From contig CAMFHE010000001.1 in assembly GCA_945952045.1 (NCBI GenBank), positions 138,041-202,040 of the forward strand: DNA of 64,000 nucleotides, given 5' to 3'. A program made the translations under genes and the position numbers. Shown here in pieces: positions 1 through 7,638 of this stretch; the stretch's first letter is position 1; the number at the start of each line of letters is the position of its first letter. This DNA comes from an uncultured Rhizobium sp. Lineage in GTDB: Bacteria; Pseudomonadota; Alphaproteobacteria; Rhizobiales; Rhizobiaceae. The notes below the pieces were generated by a model. It did no database searches and had not been told where the DNA came from. It saw only the letters and a program-made list of their open reading frames with translations.

Positions 1-1317
1 CCGATCAATCCGTCGACCAAGGCGGCGAAGCTTGCCTATGTGCTTCGCAATTGCCGGGCGCGGGCGGTCATCGCGCAGTCCAGCCTCTGGCGGGTTCTGG
101 ACGAGGCCCTGGCCGATGCGCCCGATGTCGTCCTCACCGTTATCTCGGGCGAGGACCAGGCGATTCCGGCGGGGGCGGTCAGCTTTTTGAAAAGTATTTC
201 CGAAGAGGTTAAGCCGAAGCCGAACGGCGGCATCGACATCGATCTCGCCATGCTGATCTATACCTCGGGTTCGACCGGAAGGCCCAAGGGCGTGATGATG
301 ACGCATCGCAATATCGAGGCGGCGTCGCGTTCGATCACCACCTATCTCGAAAACACTGCCGACGACATCATCCTCAACGTCCTGCCGATCGCTTTCGACT
401 ATGGCCTCTACCAGGTGCTGATGGCCATCCGCATGGGCGCGACCATCGTGCTTGAGAAATCCTTTGCCTTTCCGCAGGCGGTCTTCGAGACCATGCGACG
501 CGTGAAGGTGACCGGTTTCCCGCTGGTGCCGACGATGGCGGCGATGATCCTCGGCATGCGCGATCTGCAGCCGGATTTCCTGCCCGGCCTGCGTTACATC
601 ACCAACACCGCCGCAGCCCTGCCGCCGGAACATATCGCCCGTCTTCGGATGTTGTTTCCCGGCGTGACGCTCTATTCGATGTATGGCCTGACGGAGTGCA
701 AGCGCTGCACCTACCTGCCGCCGGATCAGCTCGATACACGCCCCGGTTCGGTCGGCATCGCCATCCCCAACACGCAAGCCTATGTGGTCGATGATGATGG
801 TCGCAAGGTTGCCCCCGGCGTGACCGGCGAACTCGTCATTCGCGGCCCGCATGTGATGCAGGGTTATTGGGAGGACGATGCCGCAACCGCTCGCGTTCTC
901 CGCCTCGGCATCAACCCCTGGGAAAAGGTGTTGCACACCGGCGACCTCTTTCGAACAGACGAGGAGGGATTTCTCTATTTCGTCGGCCGCAAGGACGACA
1001 TTATAAAGACACGCGGCGAGAAAGTCGCGCCGAAAGAGGTCGAGGCCGTCATCCACGCCATGCCCGGCATCGTCGAGGCCGTCGTCTTCGGCAGGCAAGA
1101 TGCCGTCCTTGGTCAGGCCGTTCATGCGGTCGTCGTCTCGTCCAGCCCCGATGTCACCGCGCAGGCGGTGATCCGCCACTGCCAGCGGCATCTGGAGGAT
1201 TTCATGGTGCCGCGCGGGGTGTCCCTGCGCACCGCGCTTCCCAAGACCGATACCGGCAAGGTCAGCCGCCGGCTGGCCGCCGAAGAATATGAGCAAGCGA
1301 TGGAGACCGCCGAATGA
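1..1317 (+). CDS. AMP-forming acyl/aryl ligase (ANL superfamily), 5' end outside window
   Basis: The frame is open from the first base, so the start lies upstream of the window. The protein activates a carboxylic acid as an acyl-adenylate, normally before transfer to CoA or a carrier protein. Visible family motifs are the P-loop-like YTSGSTGRPKGVMMTH, the MYGLTE adenine-binding motif, the HTGD aspartate and the C-terminal KTRGEKVAPKEVE hinge with a late PKTDTGKVSRR carrying the catalytic lysine. The stop overlaps the start of the NAD-synthase-like gene (ATGA), which indicates translational coupling. The substrate is unknown. The neighbours (amide-forming ATP pyrophosphatase family, thioesterase) suggest secondary metabolism rather than fatty-acid degradation. 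The family assignment is firm and the role is inferred. Confidence 0.85.
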   Translation, partial: PINPSTKAAKLAYVLRNCRARAVIAQSSLWRVLDEALADAPDVVLTVISGEDQAIPAGAVSFLKSISEEVKPKPNGGIDIDLAMLIYTSGSTGRPKGVMMTHRNIEAASRSITTYLENTADDIILNVLPIAFDYGLYQVLMAIRMGATIVLEKSFAFPQAVFETMRRVKVTGFPLVPTMAAMILGMRDLQPDFLPGLRYITNTAAALPPEHIARLRMLFPGVTLYSMYGLTECKRCTYLPPDQLDTRPGSVGIAIPNTQAYVVDDDGRKVAPGVTGELVIRGPHVMQGYWEDDAATARVLRLGINPWEKVLHTGDLFRTDEEGFLYFVGRKDDIIKTRGEKVAPKEVEAVIHAMPGIVEAVVFGRQDAVLGQAVHAVVVSSSPDVTAQAVIRHCQRHLEDFMVPRGVSLRTALPKTDTGKVSRRLAAEEYEQAMETAE

Positions 1318-2312
1318 ACGCGATAATCCGCACCATCCGACCACCGCTTTCGCCGGAGAGCCTGCGGATCGACTGTGCGACCGAAGTTGGCCGCATCGCC
1401 TCGCATCTGCGTGAGCAGGTGCATTTCGACCTTCGCAGGCGGGGGCTGGTTCTCGGTCTTTCCGGGGGTATCGATTCCAGCGTCTCGGCGGCGCTCGGCG
1501 TTCGCGCGCTCGGATCGAACGCGGTTTTTGCGCTGTTCATGCCGGAAAACGATTCCGATCCGGAAAGCCTGGAGCTTGGCCGCAAGGTCGCCGATACCTT
1601 CGGGATCAAAAGCGTCGTCGAGGATATCGGTCCGACCCTGGCGGCCATGGGCTGTTATGAGCGGCGCGATGCCGCAATCCGGCTTGTCGAGCCTGCGTAT
1701 GGCCGAGGCTGGTCCTGCAAGGTTTCGATCAACAACCCGCTAGATGGCGAGAGCTACGCAATCTCCATGCTGGTGCTGCAGGCGCCCGACGGCACGATGA
1801 GCCGGCACCGTCTGACGGCTGCGGTCTATCTCGCCATCATCGCCGCCACGAACATGAAGCAGCGCACGCGAAAACAGATGGAATATTACCATGCCGACCG
1901 GCTGAACTATGCCGTTCTCGGCACGCCCAACCGGCTGGAATACGATCAGGGCTTCTTCGTCAAGAACGGCGACGGCGCGGCCGATGTGAAGCCGATTGCC
2001 CATCTCTACAAATCCCAGGTCTATCAGCTCGCCGAGCATCTCGGCATACCCGAGGACATCTGTCGGCGTCCTCCGACGACCGATACCTGGTCGCTGGCGC
2101 AGACACAGGAGGAGTTCTACTTCTCCGTTCCCTATGACCGCATGGACCTTTGCCTCTATGCGATGAACGAGCAGCTTCCTATCGAGGAAACGGCCGATGC
2201 GACCGGGCTTTCGACGGCGCAGGTCGAGCGCGTCTGGCAGGATATCCGTTCGAAGCGAAAGGCCACACGGCCGCTTCATCTTGCGCCGCTGCTGGTCGAA
2301 GACGTGTTTTGA
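1314..2312 (+). CDS. NAD(+) synthase-like N-type ATP pyrophosphatase
   Basis: A 332-residue protein of the NadE family, which adenylates a carboxylate and displaces AMP with ammonia. The PP-loop is SGGIDSSVSAAL near residues 50-60, and the C-terminal half carries GTPNRLEYDQGFFVKNGDGAAD, the NadE-like substrate and ammonia region. Between the PP-loop domain and the NMKQRTR segment there is an extra stretch of roughly 45 residues (about 115-165) that I do not expect in ordinary NadE. No glutaminase domain is present. It overlaps the preceding ligase by four bases and is followed closely by a thioesterase. That setting suggests a pathway-specific amide-forming enzyme rather than the housekeeping NAD synthase, but ordinary NAD synthesis cannot be excluded. 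Confidence 0.75.
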   Translation: MNAIIRTIRPPLSPESLRIDCATEVGRIASHLREQVHFDLRRRGLVLGLSGGIDSSVSAALGVRALGSNAVFALFMPENDSDPESLELGRKVADTFGIKSVVEDIGPTLAAMGCYERRDAAIRLVEPAYGRGWSCKVSINNPLDGESYAISMLVLQAPDGTMSRHRLTAAVYLAIIAATNMKQRTRKQMEYYHADRLNYAVLGTPNRLEYDQGFFVKNGDGAADVKPIAHLYKSQVYQLAEHLGIPEDICRRPPTTDTWSLAQTQEEFYFSVPYDRMDLCLYAMNEQLPIEETADATGLSTAQVERVWQDIRSKRKATRPLHLAPLLVEDVF

Positions 2313-2332
2313 AGCATCTGCGGGAGGGGGCG

Positions 2333-3361
2333 ATGACCCAGGCAGACGACGATACGAGAAACCGCCGGCTCGAGAAGCTGCGGTTCTGGCGGCGTGCATG
2401 TGCGGATCAGAGCGCCAAATGGAAGTGCTACAACAGCAACGATGTCGATAATCCGCTGATCTTCTTTCATGGGGATACCGACATGGGCGGGCTTTACATG
2501 CGCCGTCTTGCGGCCGAGTGCGGCTATCCCATCGCAGCCCTTGCGCCACGCAGCATCGATGAGCCTGATCTTCGGCCCTCGATCGAAATGCTTGGAAAGG
2601 ATATGGTAGAGGATATCCTCGCCTTCCGACCGAACGGCCCCTACCGGATCGGGGGGTATTGCAACGGGGCGGTCGTTGCCTACGAATGTGCCCGCCTCCT
2701 TCAGGAAAAGGGTCATGAGGTCGAAATCATCGTGATGATCGAGCCGGCATCGCTGAATACGCGGCCGGCATTTCGGGCTGTGCAGCGGATGATCGCCGCA
2801 ATGCTGCCGCCGCCGGAAGGCCGCTCGAAGAAGACGCAGCAGCGTTTCGGCGACGTCATGCATGTCGTCTGGAACATCGGCCGTCTGCTCCACCTGTCTC
2901 CGGGTGAGCTTCTGGGCCTCGCCCGCTATCTTGGCCGCCGGCGCCTGATGTGGCGCAGCCACCTCGTGGAAGGCGAGCAGCAGGCTCTCGAGCAGGAACG
3001 CCAGGTTCGGGAAACAGATGCGGCGTTCAAGACCTTTCATTGGCGATCCGTCTCGACCTACTTGCCAGCGCCGACGCAGACGCCCTTGGTAACGCTGTCG
3101 ACCGGGATGGACGGCGGTGGGCGGCGCTGCGGCATGTATGACGGTGCGCAATGGGTGAGGGTGGCAACCAATTTTCGCCACATACGCCTGCGCGGCCATC
3201 ATGCCACCTGCCTGTCCACCCATGTCGGCGAGCTTGCATCAGACCTGAAATCGGTGCTGCACAGCCTGCCGCCCGGCAAGGCCGAAGCCTCGCCGACGAA
3301 ACCTGCCCGGCAGCAATCCGATTTCTCGCTGTTGACCTTCGGCAAGACGCCGCGGACCTGA
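2333..3361 (+). CDS. Alpha/beta-hydrolase thioesterase with Cys nucleophile
   Basis: A 342-residue type II thioesterase-like protein. The ATG is preceded by a strong GGGAGGGGG site 21 bases after the previous stop. The longer in-frame ORF starts inside the NAD-synthase gene and is not needed. After a basic N-terminus the core begins at NPLIFFHGDTDMGG (oxyanion region). The nucleophile elbow reads GGYCNGAVVAYECA, so the usual GxSxG serine is a cysteine at about residue 110. A candidate catalytic histidine lies in RGHHATCLSTHV near residue 289. Such domains release or edit acyl groups bound to carrier proteins. Position as third gene after an AMP ligase fits release of an activated product. The substrate is unknown. 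The C-terminal 40 residues look disordered. Confidence 0.75.
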   Translation: MTQADDDTRNRRLEKLRFWRRACADQSAKWKCYNSNDVDNPLIFFHGDTDMGGLYMRRLAAECGYPIAALAPRSIDEPDLRPSIEMLGKDMVEDILAFRPNGPYRIGGYCNGAVVAYECARLLQEKGHEVEIIVMIEPASLNTRPAFRAVQRMIAAMLPPPEGRSKKTQQRFGDVMHVVWNIGRLLHLSPGELLGLARYLGRRRLMWRSHLVEGEQQALEQERQVRETDAAFKTFHWRSVSTYLPAPTQTPLVTLSTGMDGGGRRCGMYDGAQWVRVATNFRHIRLRGHHATCLSTHVGELASDLKSVLHSLPPGKAEASPTKPARQQSDFSLLTFGKTPRT

Positions 3362-3473
3362 TCGCGCAACGGCGGTCCATCACCTGCCTTTGGGCAAACG
3401 AGATGAGGTCCGCCCCTTGATCCACCTCGCAATCCATGCCTCTATTCAGCGTTGAATCGGGTGAGGATTTGCC

Positions 3474-5045
3474 GTGACTGCTTCGGGTACGAAGACGAAA
3501 GCCGCCTCGCGAAAGCGCAAGGCTTCCATGGTTGCGGTCCCGTCCCACACGCAGGCTGCAACTGAAGATCTCGGGACGGGTAAATTGCTGAAAAATTCCA
3601 CACGGGTCGGCCCCGGCTTTCCACAGGTCGTCGTGCTTGTCGGCGCGACGGGCGATCTCTCCCGGCGCAAGCTGCTGCCGGGACTATTCCATCTCATCAA
3701 GGCAGGCTTCATTCCCGGCTGCCGCATCGTCGGCGTTTCGCTCGACGATATCGATGTCGATGGATTCCGAACCATTGCACGTGAGTCGCTGGAAAAATTC
3801 CTGACCCGCAAATTCACGCAGGCCGAGTGGGAATCCTTCTCCGATTCTCTGGATTACGTGCCCTTGTCGGCTGGCGCAAAGGCGCTGAAAGAGGCGGTCA
3901 ACAAGGCCGAGGAGGCGTTGGGACCTGAAACACGGCGTGTGCATTATCTGTCGGTGCCACCGAAGGCGGCGCTTCCGGCGGTGCAGCTTCTCGCCGAGGC
4001 CGATCTCGTCGAGCGCTGCCGCATCATCATGGAAAAGCCCTTCGGCACCGATCTTGCCAGCGCTGTCGAGCTGAACCGCAAGCTGCACGAAGTCTTCGAC
4101 GAAAAGCAGATTTTTCGCATCGACCACTTTCTCGGCAAGGAGCCGGCGCAGAACATTCTCGCCTTCCGCTTCGCCAATGGCCTGTTCGAGCCGATCTGGA
4201 ACCGCAATTTCATCGATCACGTCCAGATCGACGTGCCGGAAACGCTCGGTCTTTCCACACGCGCCGCCTTTTATGAAACGACCGGCGCCTATCGCGATAT
4301 GGTCGTAACCCATCTTTTCCAGATCCTCGCTTTCATGGCGATGGAGCCGCCGACAGCGCTTGAGCCGGCTTCGATCTCGGAGGAGAAGAACAAGGTGTTC
4401 CGCTCCATGTTGCCGATCGAGCCGCGCGATGTGGTGCGCGGCCAGTATATCGGCTACCGCAAGGAGCCTGGCGTCGATCCTGAAAGCGATACGGATACGT
4501 TCATCGCCCTGAAATGCGCCATCGACAACTGGCGCTGGGCCGGTGTGCCCTTCTTCCTGCGCACGGGAAAACGCCTGGCAGAAGGCCAGCGCATCATCTC
4601 CATTGCCTTCCGCGAGCCGCCGAAATCGATGTTCCCCGCCGGCTCCGGCGTCGGCGCGCAAGGGCCGGACCATCTGACATTCGATCTGGCGGATGCCTCC
4701 AAGGTGTCGCTGTCCTTCTACGGCAAGCGGCCGGGACCGGGCTTCCGGCTCGACAAGCTGTCATTGCAATTCGCGATGAGCGAAACCGGCCTGATCGGCG
4801 AGGTGCTGGAAGCCTATGAACGTCTGATCCTCGACGCCATGCGTGGCGATCACACGCTGTTCACCACGGCCGAGGGCATCGAGCGCCTTTGGGAGGTTTC
4901 ACAGCCGCTCCTCGACAATCCGCCGCCGGTGCGTCTCTACGATCAGGGTGGCTGGGGGCCGAAATCGATCCATCAGCTGATCGCCCCGCACGCCTGGCGC
5001 CTGCCGTTTGAGCGGGCCTGGCGCGATCCGGCCAAGGGCGAATAA
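3474..5045 (+). CDS. zwf: Glucose-6-phosphate 1-dehydrogenase
   Basis: Converts glucose-6-phosphate and NAD(P)+ to 6-phosphogluconolactone, the entry to the Entner-Doudoroff and pentose phosphate routes. The nucleotide-binding motif GATGDLSRRKLLPGLF lies near residue 60, EKPFGTDL in the middle, and the active-site signature RIDHFLGKE near residue 220. At 523 residues it is about 30-40 longer than usual because of a Lys/Ser-rich N-terminal tail before GFPQVVVLVG. The GTG start has a GTGAGG site upstream, and an internal ATG at 3528 is an alternative. It is not next to pgl or edd as in many rhizobial chromosomes, so it may be a second, accessory-locus copy. The enzyme assignment is secure; the exact start is not. 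Confidence 0.93.
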   Translation: MTASGTKTKAASRKRKASMVAVPSHTQAATEDLGTGKLLKNSTRVGPGFPQVVVLVGATGDLSRRKLLPGLFHLIKAGFIPGCRIVGVSLDDIDVDGFRTIARESLEKFLTRKFTQAEWESFSDSLDYVPLSAGAKALKEAVNKAEEALGPETRRVHYLSVPPKAALPAVQLLAEADLVERCRIIMEKPFGTDLASAVELNRKLHEVFDEKQIFRIDHFLGKEPAQNILAFRFANGLFEPIWNRNFIDHVQIDVPETLGLSTRAAFYETTGAYRDMVVTHLFQILAFMAMEPPTALEPASISEEKNKVFRSMLPIEPRDVVRGQYIGYRKEPGVDPESDTDTFIALKCAIDNWRWAGVPFFLRTGKRLAEGQRIISIAFREPPKSMFPAGSGVGAQGPDHLTFDLADASKVSLSFYGKRPGPGFRLDKLSLQFAMSETGLIGEVLEAYERLILDAMRGDHTLFTTAEGIERLWEVSQPLLDNPPPVRLYDQGGWGPKSIHQLIAPHAWRLPFERAWRDPAKGE

Positions 5046-5068
5046 GGCTTCGAATATTCTCAAAGAAT

Positions 5069-5083
5069 GTTCACTTTTTGTTC
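5069..5083 (+). promoter_or_regulatory. Candidate LexA (SOS) box GTTC-N7-GTTC
   Basis: The spacer between zwf and the next gene contains GTTCACTTTTTGTTC, an exact match to the direct repeat GTTC-N7-GTTC that alphaproteobacterial LexA recognises. It lies 45-59 bases before the ATG of the isocitrate-lyase-family gene. An imperfect inverted repeat, GAATATTC and GAATGTTC, overlaps its left half. About two such matches are expected by chance in a window of this size, so only its promoter position speaks for it. Confidence 0.3.
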
Positions 5084-5127
5084 GTATCTGATACTCTTCC
5101 CGATAAACCATTCGGGGAGAGGAAGGC

Positions 5128-5970
5128 ATGTCGGATCAGCAACGCAGATATGAGCGGTTCAAGTCGCTGCACGAGGCCGGGCGCGCCTTTGTCATCCCCA
5201 ATCCCTGGGATGCCGGTTCAGCGCGCATATTGGCGAGCCTCGGTTTCGACGCGCTGGCAACGACCAGCGCGGGCTATGCTTTTTCGAAAGGCAAGCGAGA
5301 CTCCTTTGCCAGCCTGACGCGCGATGAGCTTCTGGAGAACGCCGCCGAAATTGTCGGCGCGACCGACTTGCCGGTCTCGGCGGACCTTGAAGACGGGTTT
5401 GGGCCAGCGCCGGAGACCTGCGCCGAAACTATCCGTCTGGCCTGCGGCATCGGCCTCGTCGGCGGTTCTATCGAAGACGCAACGGGTGACCCGGATGCGC
5501 CCATCTACGATCTATCCCGGTCCGTCGAGCGCATTCAGGCCGCAGCTGAAGCGTCGCGCAATCTGCCGTTCCTGTTGACGGCGCGGGCTGAAAACTTCCT
5601 GTGGGGCAGGCCGGACCTTGACGATACGATTCGGCGATTGCAGGCATTTTCCGCAGCTGGCGCGGACGTCCTTTACGCTCCCGGCTTGCCAAGCCTGGAC
5701 GCGATCCGGACGGTCTGCGCCAATGTAGACAAGCCCGTCAATGTCGTCATGGGCCTGAAAGGACCGACCTTCACCGTCGCCGAACTGTCGGATGCCGGGG
5801 CGCGTCGCATCAGCGTCGGCGGTTCCTTCGCCCGCGCAGCACTCGGGGCATTGATGCGTGCCGCTGAAGAAGTGCGAAACCGCGGCACCTTCACCTATGC
5901 CGCCGACGCCATTGCCGCTGGTGACATCGTGAAATTGATGTCGGGAGAAAAATGCAGCGACAGGGAATGA
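5128..5970 (+). CDS. Isocitrate lyase/PEP mutase family protein
   Basis: A 280-residue single-domain TIM-barrel enzyme of the superfamily that makes or breaks C-C or P-C bonds next to a carboxylate with Mg2+. Recognisable pieces are the N-terminal VIPNPWDAGSARILASLGF, ATTSAGYAFSKG, the acidic metal-site strand SADLEDGFG, then SIEDATGD, LTARAENFLWG and a late INVV-like strand (VNVVMGLKGP). The lyase hallmark KKCGH is absent, so it is closer to the oxaloacetate-hydrolase or PEP-mutase-like branch than to methylisocitrate lyase. The start follows GGGGAGAGGAAGG. No pathway partner lies beside it, so the substrate cannot be assigned. Confidence 0.8.
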   Translation: MSDQQRRYERFKSLHEAGRAFVIPNPWDAGSARILASLGFDALATTSAGYAFSKGKRDSFASLTRDELLENAAEIVGATDLPVSADLEDGFGPAPETCAETIRLACGIGLVGGSIEDATGDPDAPIYDLSRSVERIQAAAEASRNLPFLLTARAENFLWGRPDLDDTIRRLQAFSAAGADVLYAPGLPSLDAIRTVCANVDKPVNVVMGLKGPTFTVAELSDAGARRISVGGSFARAALGALMRAAEEVRNRGTFTYAADAIAAGDIVKLMSGEKCSDRE

Positions 5971-5986
5971 TGTCACAGTCTCGTGG

Positions 5987-6412
5987 CTAGACGGTGCTCA
6001 GCAGAATACTGGTTTCGGTGTTGGAAACGCCTTCGACATCGCGGACTTCGCGGAGGATGCGGTCGAAGTCGCTTAAGCTGTTGGCGCGGATTTCCGCGAC
6101 CAGATCCCAGCCGCCATTGGTCGTGTGCAAAGCATAAAGCTCCGGCAATCCGCGCAGATATTTGATGACTTTCGTGGTGTTGCGTCCGCTGACCTCGATC
6201 ATCATGATCGCCCGTATCGAGCGATCGTCATAATCCTGACGCACGCGCAGCGTGAAGCCGAGCACGGCGCCGCTTTCCAGCAACCGGTCGATTCGCGTCT
6301 GCACCGTCGCCCGGGAAATGCCGAGCACGGTCGCGATCTTGGAGTAAGGCGCGCGCCCGTCTTCTCGCAGTAGCGAGATGAGCTGGTGATCGAGTTCATC
6401 GAAGATGTGCAT
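5987..6412 (-). CDS. Lrp/AsnC family transcriptional regulator
   Basis: A 141-residue regulator with an N-terminal helix-turn-helix (LDHQLISLLREDGRAPYSKI, then LGISRATVQTRIDRLLESG) and a C-terminal RAM/ligand domain that in this family forms octamers and senses an amino acid. It is transcribed away from the citrulline/methylarginine operon across a 223-base gap that holds repeated TTGCGCAA-like palindromes. The layout fits a local regulator of that operon that also controls itself. Likely effectors would be arginine, citrulline or ornithine, but this is inference. Length and domain order are normal for the family. Confidence 0.88.
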   Translation of the reverse strand: MHIFDELDHQLISLLREDGRAPYSKIATVLGISRATVQTRIDRLLESGAVLGFTLRVRQDYDDRSIRAIMMIEVSGRNTTKVIKYLRGLPELYALHTTNGGWDLVAEIRANSLSDFDRILREVRDVEGVSNTETSILLSTV

Positions 6413-6430
6413 GAAATCTGCTTAAGATGA

Positions 6431-6469
6431 TTGTGCAATTTGCGCAATAAGGCTTTCAAAATTGCGCAT
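6431..6469. promoter_or_regulatory. Clustered TTGYGCAA palindromes, probable AsnC operator
   Basis: Three similar palindromic octamers lie between the divergent asnC-type and ctlX-type genes: TTGTGCAA at 6431-6438, TTGCGCAA at 6440-6447 and TTGCGCAT at 6462-6469. Several phased copies next to the regulator's own start codon are typical of Lrp/AsnC targets. Binding is inferred. Confidence 0.5.
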
Positions 6470-6538
6470 GTTTCAAATTTCAACTCACGTCTTGCCTGCC
6501 TAGGCTGAATTCATCGAATTTCTGGGGGAGTGGGAATC

Positions 6539-6634
6539 GTGGTTCAGTCTGTGGAGGTTACCGGCCTTTCGCTGCCGGCCTTGCGGGTTGTGTCGAGCAC
6601 GATGTCTGCCCTTGCCGAATGGAGCCTTGCCTGA
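6539..6634 (+). CDS. Possible 31-codon upstream ORF
   Basis: A GTG codon eight bases after GGGGGAG opens a 31-codon frame whose TGA ends one base before the ATG of the citrulline hydrolase gene. The short peptide would begin MVQSVEVTGL and has no recognisable domain. The spacing suggests either translational coupling to the next gene or a chance frame in the leader. It has only one arginine codon, so a classical arginine attenuator is unlikely. Confidence 0.25.
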   Translation: MVQSVEVTGLSLPALRVVSSTMSALAEWSLA

Positions 6635-6635
6635 G

Positions 6636-7607
6636 ATGAAAAGACTATCCATACAGGCGCCGAAGGGCGTCGTGATGATCCGCCCGCATTACTTCGGCCC
6701 GAACCCGATGACGGCCAAGGACAATGCCTTCCAGGCAACCGACGCCGCGCGCCAGCCTTCGGCAATCGCCAAGGCCGCCTTCGATGAAGTCAGCCGCATG
6801 GCCGAAGGGTTGGAGCAGGCCGGCATCGCCGTACATCTGTTCGAGGACGAGACGGCAACGCGCCCCGACTCGGTTTTCCCTAACAACTGGTTCTCGACCC
6901 ATTCCGGCGGCCATGTGGCGATCTATCCAATGTATTCGCAAAGCCGCCAGAGCGAACGCCGCTCCGACATCATCGAGATGTTGAAGAGTGAATACCGGGT
7001 GCAGGATGTCATCGATTATTCCGGCCTCGAAAAGGACGGCGTCTATCTTGAAGGCACCGGCGCCATGGTGCTCGATCATATCGGCCGTGTCGCCTATGCG
7101 GCTCGCTCCAACCGCACCAACGAGGTGGCGCTGGAGCGATTCTGCACCCATTTCAATTTCGAGCCGATGATTTTTGGCGCGGTCGACCGCAACGGCAATT
7201 CGATCTACCATACCAATGTGTTGATGTGTATCGGCACGGATTTCGCCCTGATCGGCACGAGCATGATCCCGGATGCGGCCCGCCGCGTCGAGATCTGCGC
7301 GCGCCTTGAGGAGACCGGTCGTCAGGTCATCGACCTGACGCTGGAGCAGATCGAGAATTTCGCCGGCAACGCCATCGAGCTCGACGGCGTCGATGGCCGC
7401 GTCGTGGTGATGTCGGCCCGGGCGCGCGCCTCGCTGCGCCCAGACCAGATCGCGGCGCTCGAAACCTCGGCCCGCGTGCTCGCCTTCGACGTGCCGACCA
7501 TCGAGCTTGCCGGCGGCTCCGTGCGCTGCATGCTTGCGGGCGTCCATTTGTCACGAAGAGAACCCACCGGTACGCAAACGCTTTACGCCGCCCCGTCCGC
7601 TCGATAG
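6636..7607 (+). CDS. ctlX: Citrulline utilization hydrolase, CtlX-like (amidinotransferase superfamily)
   Basis: A 323-residue guanidine-modifying-enzyme superfamily protein. The family motifs are FPNNWFSTHSGG near residue 87, EGTGAMVLDH, the catalytic histidine in IYHTNVLM (about residue 192) and the catalytic cysteine in GGSVRCMLAGVHLS (about residue 298). CtlX-type enzymes hydrolyse the ureido group of citrulline to give ornithine, CO2 and ammonia. I chose the ATG at the start of MKRLSIQAP because homologous sequence begins there; a longer frame from 6588 adds 16 unlike residues. It heads an operon with a dimethylarginine hydrolase, which would supply citrulline, and an amino-acid ABC transporter. 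The superfamily is certain and the citrulline role probable. Confidence 0.8.
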   Translation: MKRLSIQAPKGVVMIRPHYFGPNPMTAKDNAFQATDAARQPSAIAKAAFDEVSRMAEGLEQAGIAVHLFEDETATRPDSVFPNNWFSTHSGGHVAIYPMYSQSRQSERRSDIIEMLKSEYRVQDVIDYSGLEKDGVYLEGTGAMVLDHIGRVAYAARSNRTNEVALERFCTHFNFEPMIFGAVDRNGNSIYHTNVLMCIGTDFALIGTSMIPDAARRVEICARLEETGRQVIDLTLEQIENFAGNAIELDGVDGRVVVMSARARASLRPDQIAALETSARVLAFDVPTIELAGGSVRCMLAGVHLSRREPTGTQTLYAAPSAR

Positions 7608-7638
7608 AAGCACCCCATCAAGGATAAAGGTACTGCAC

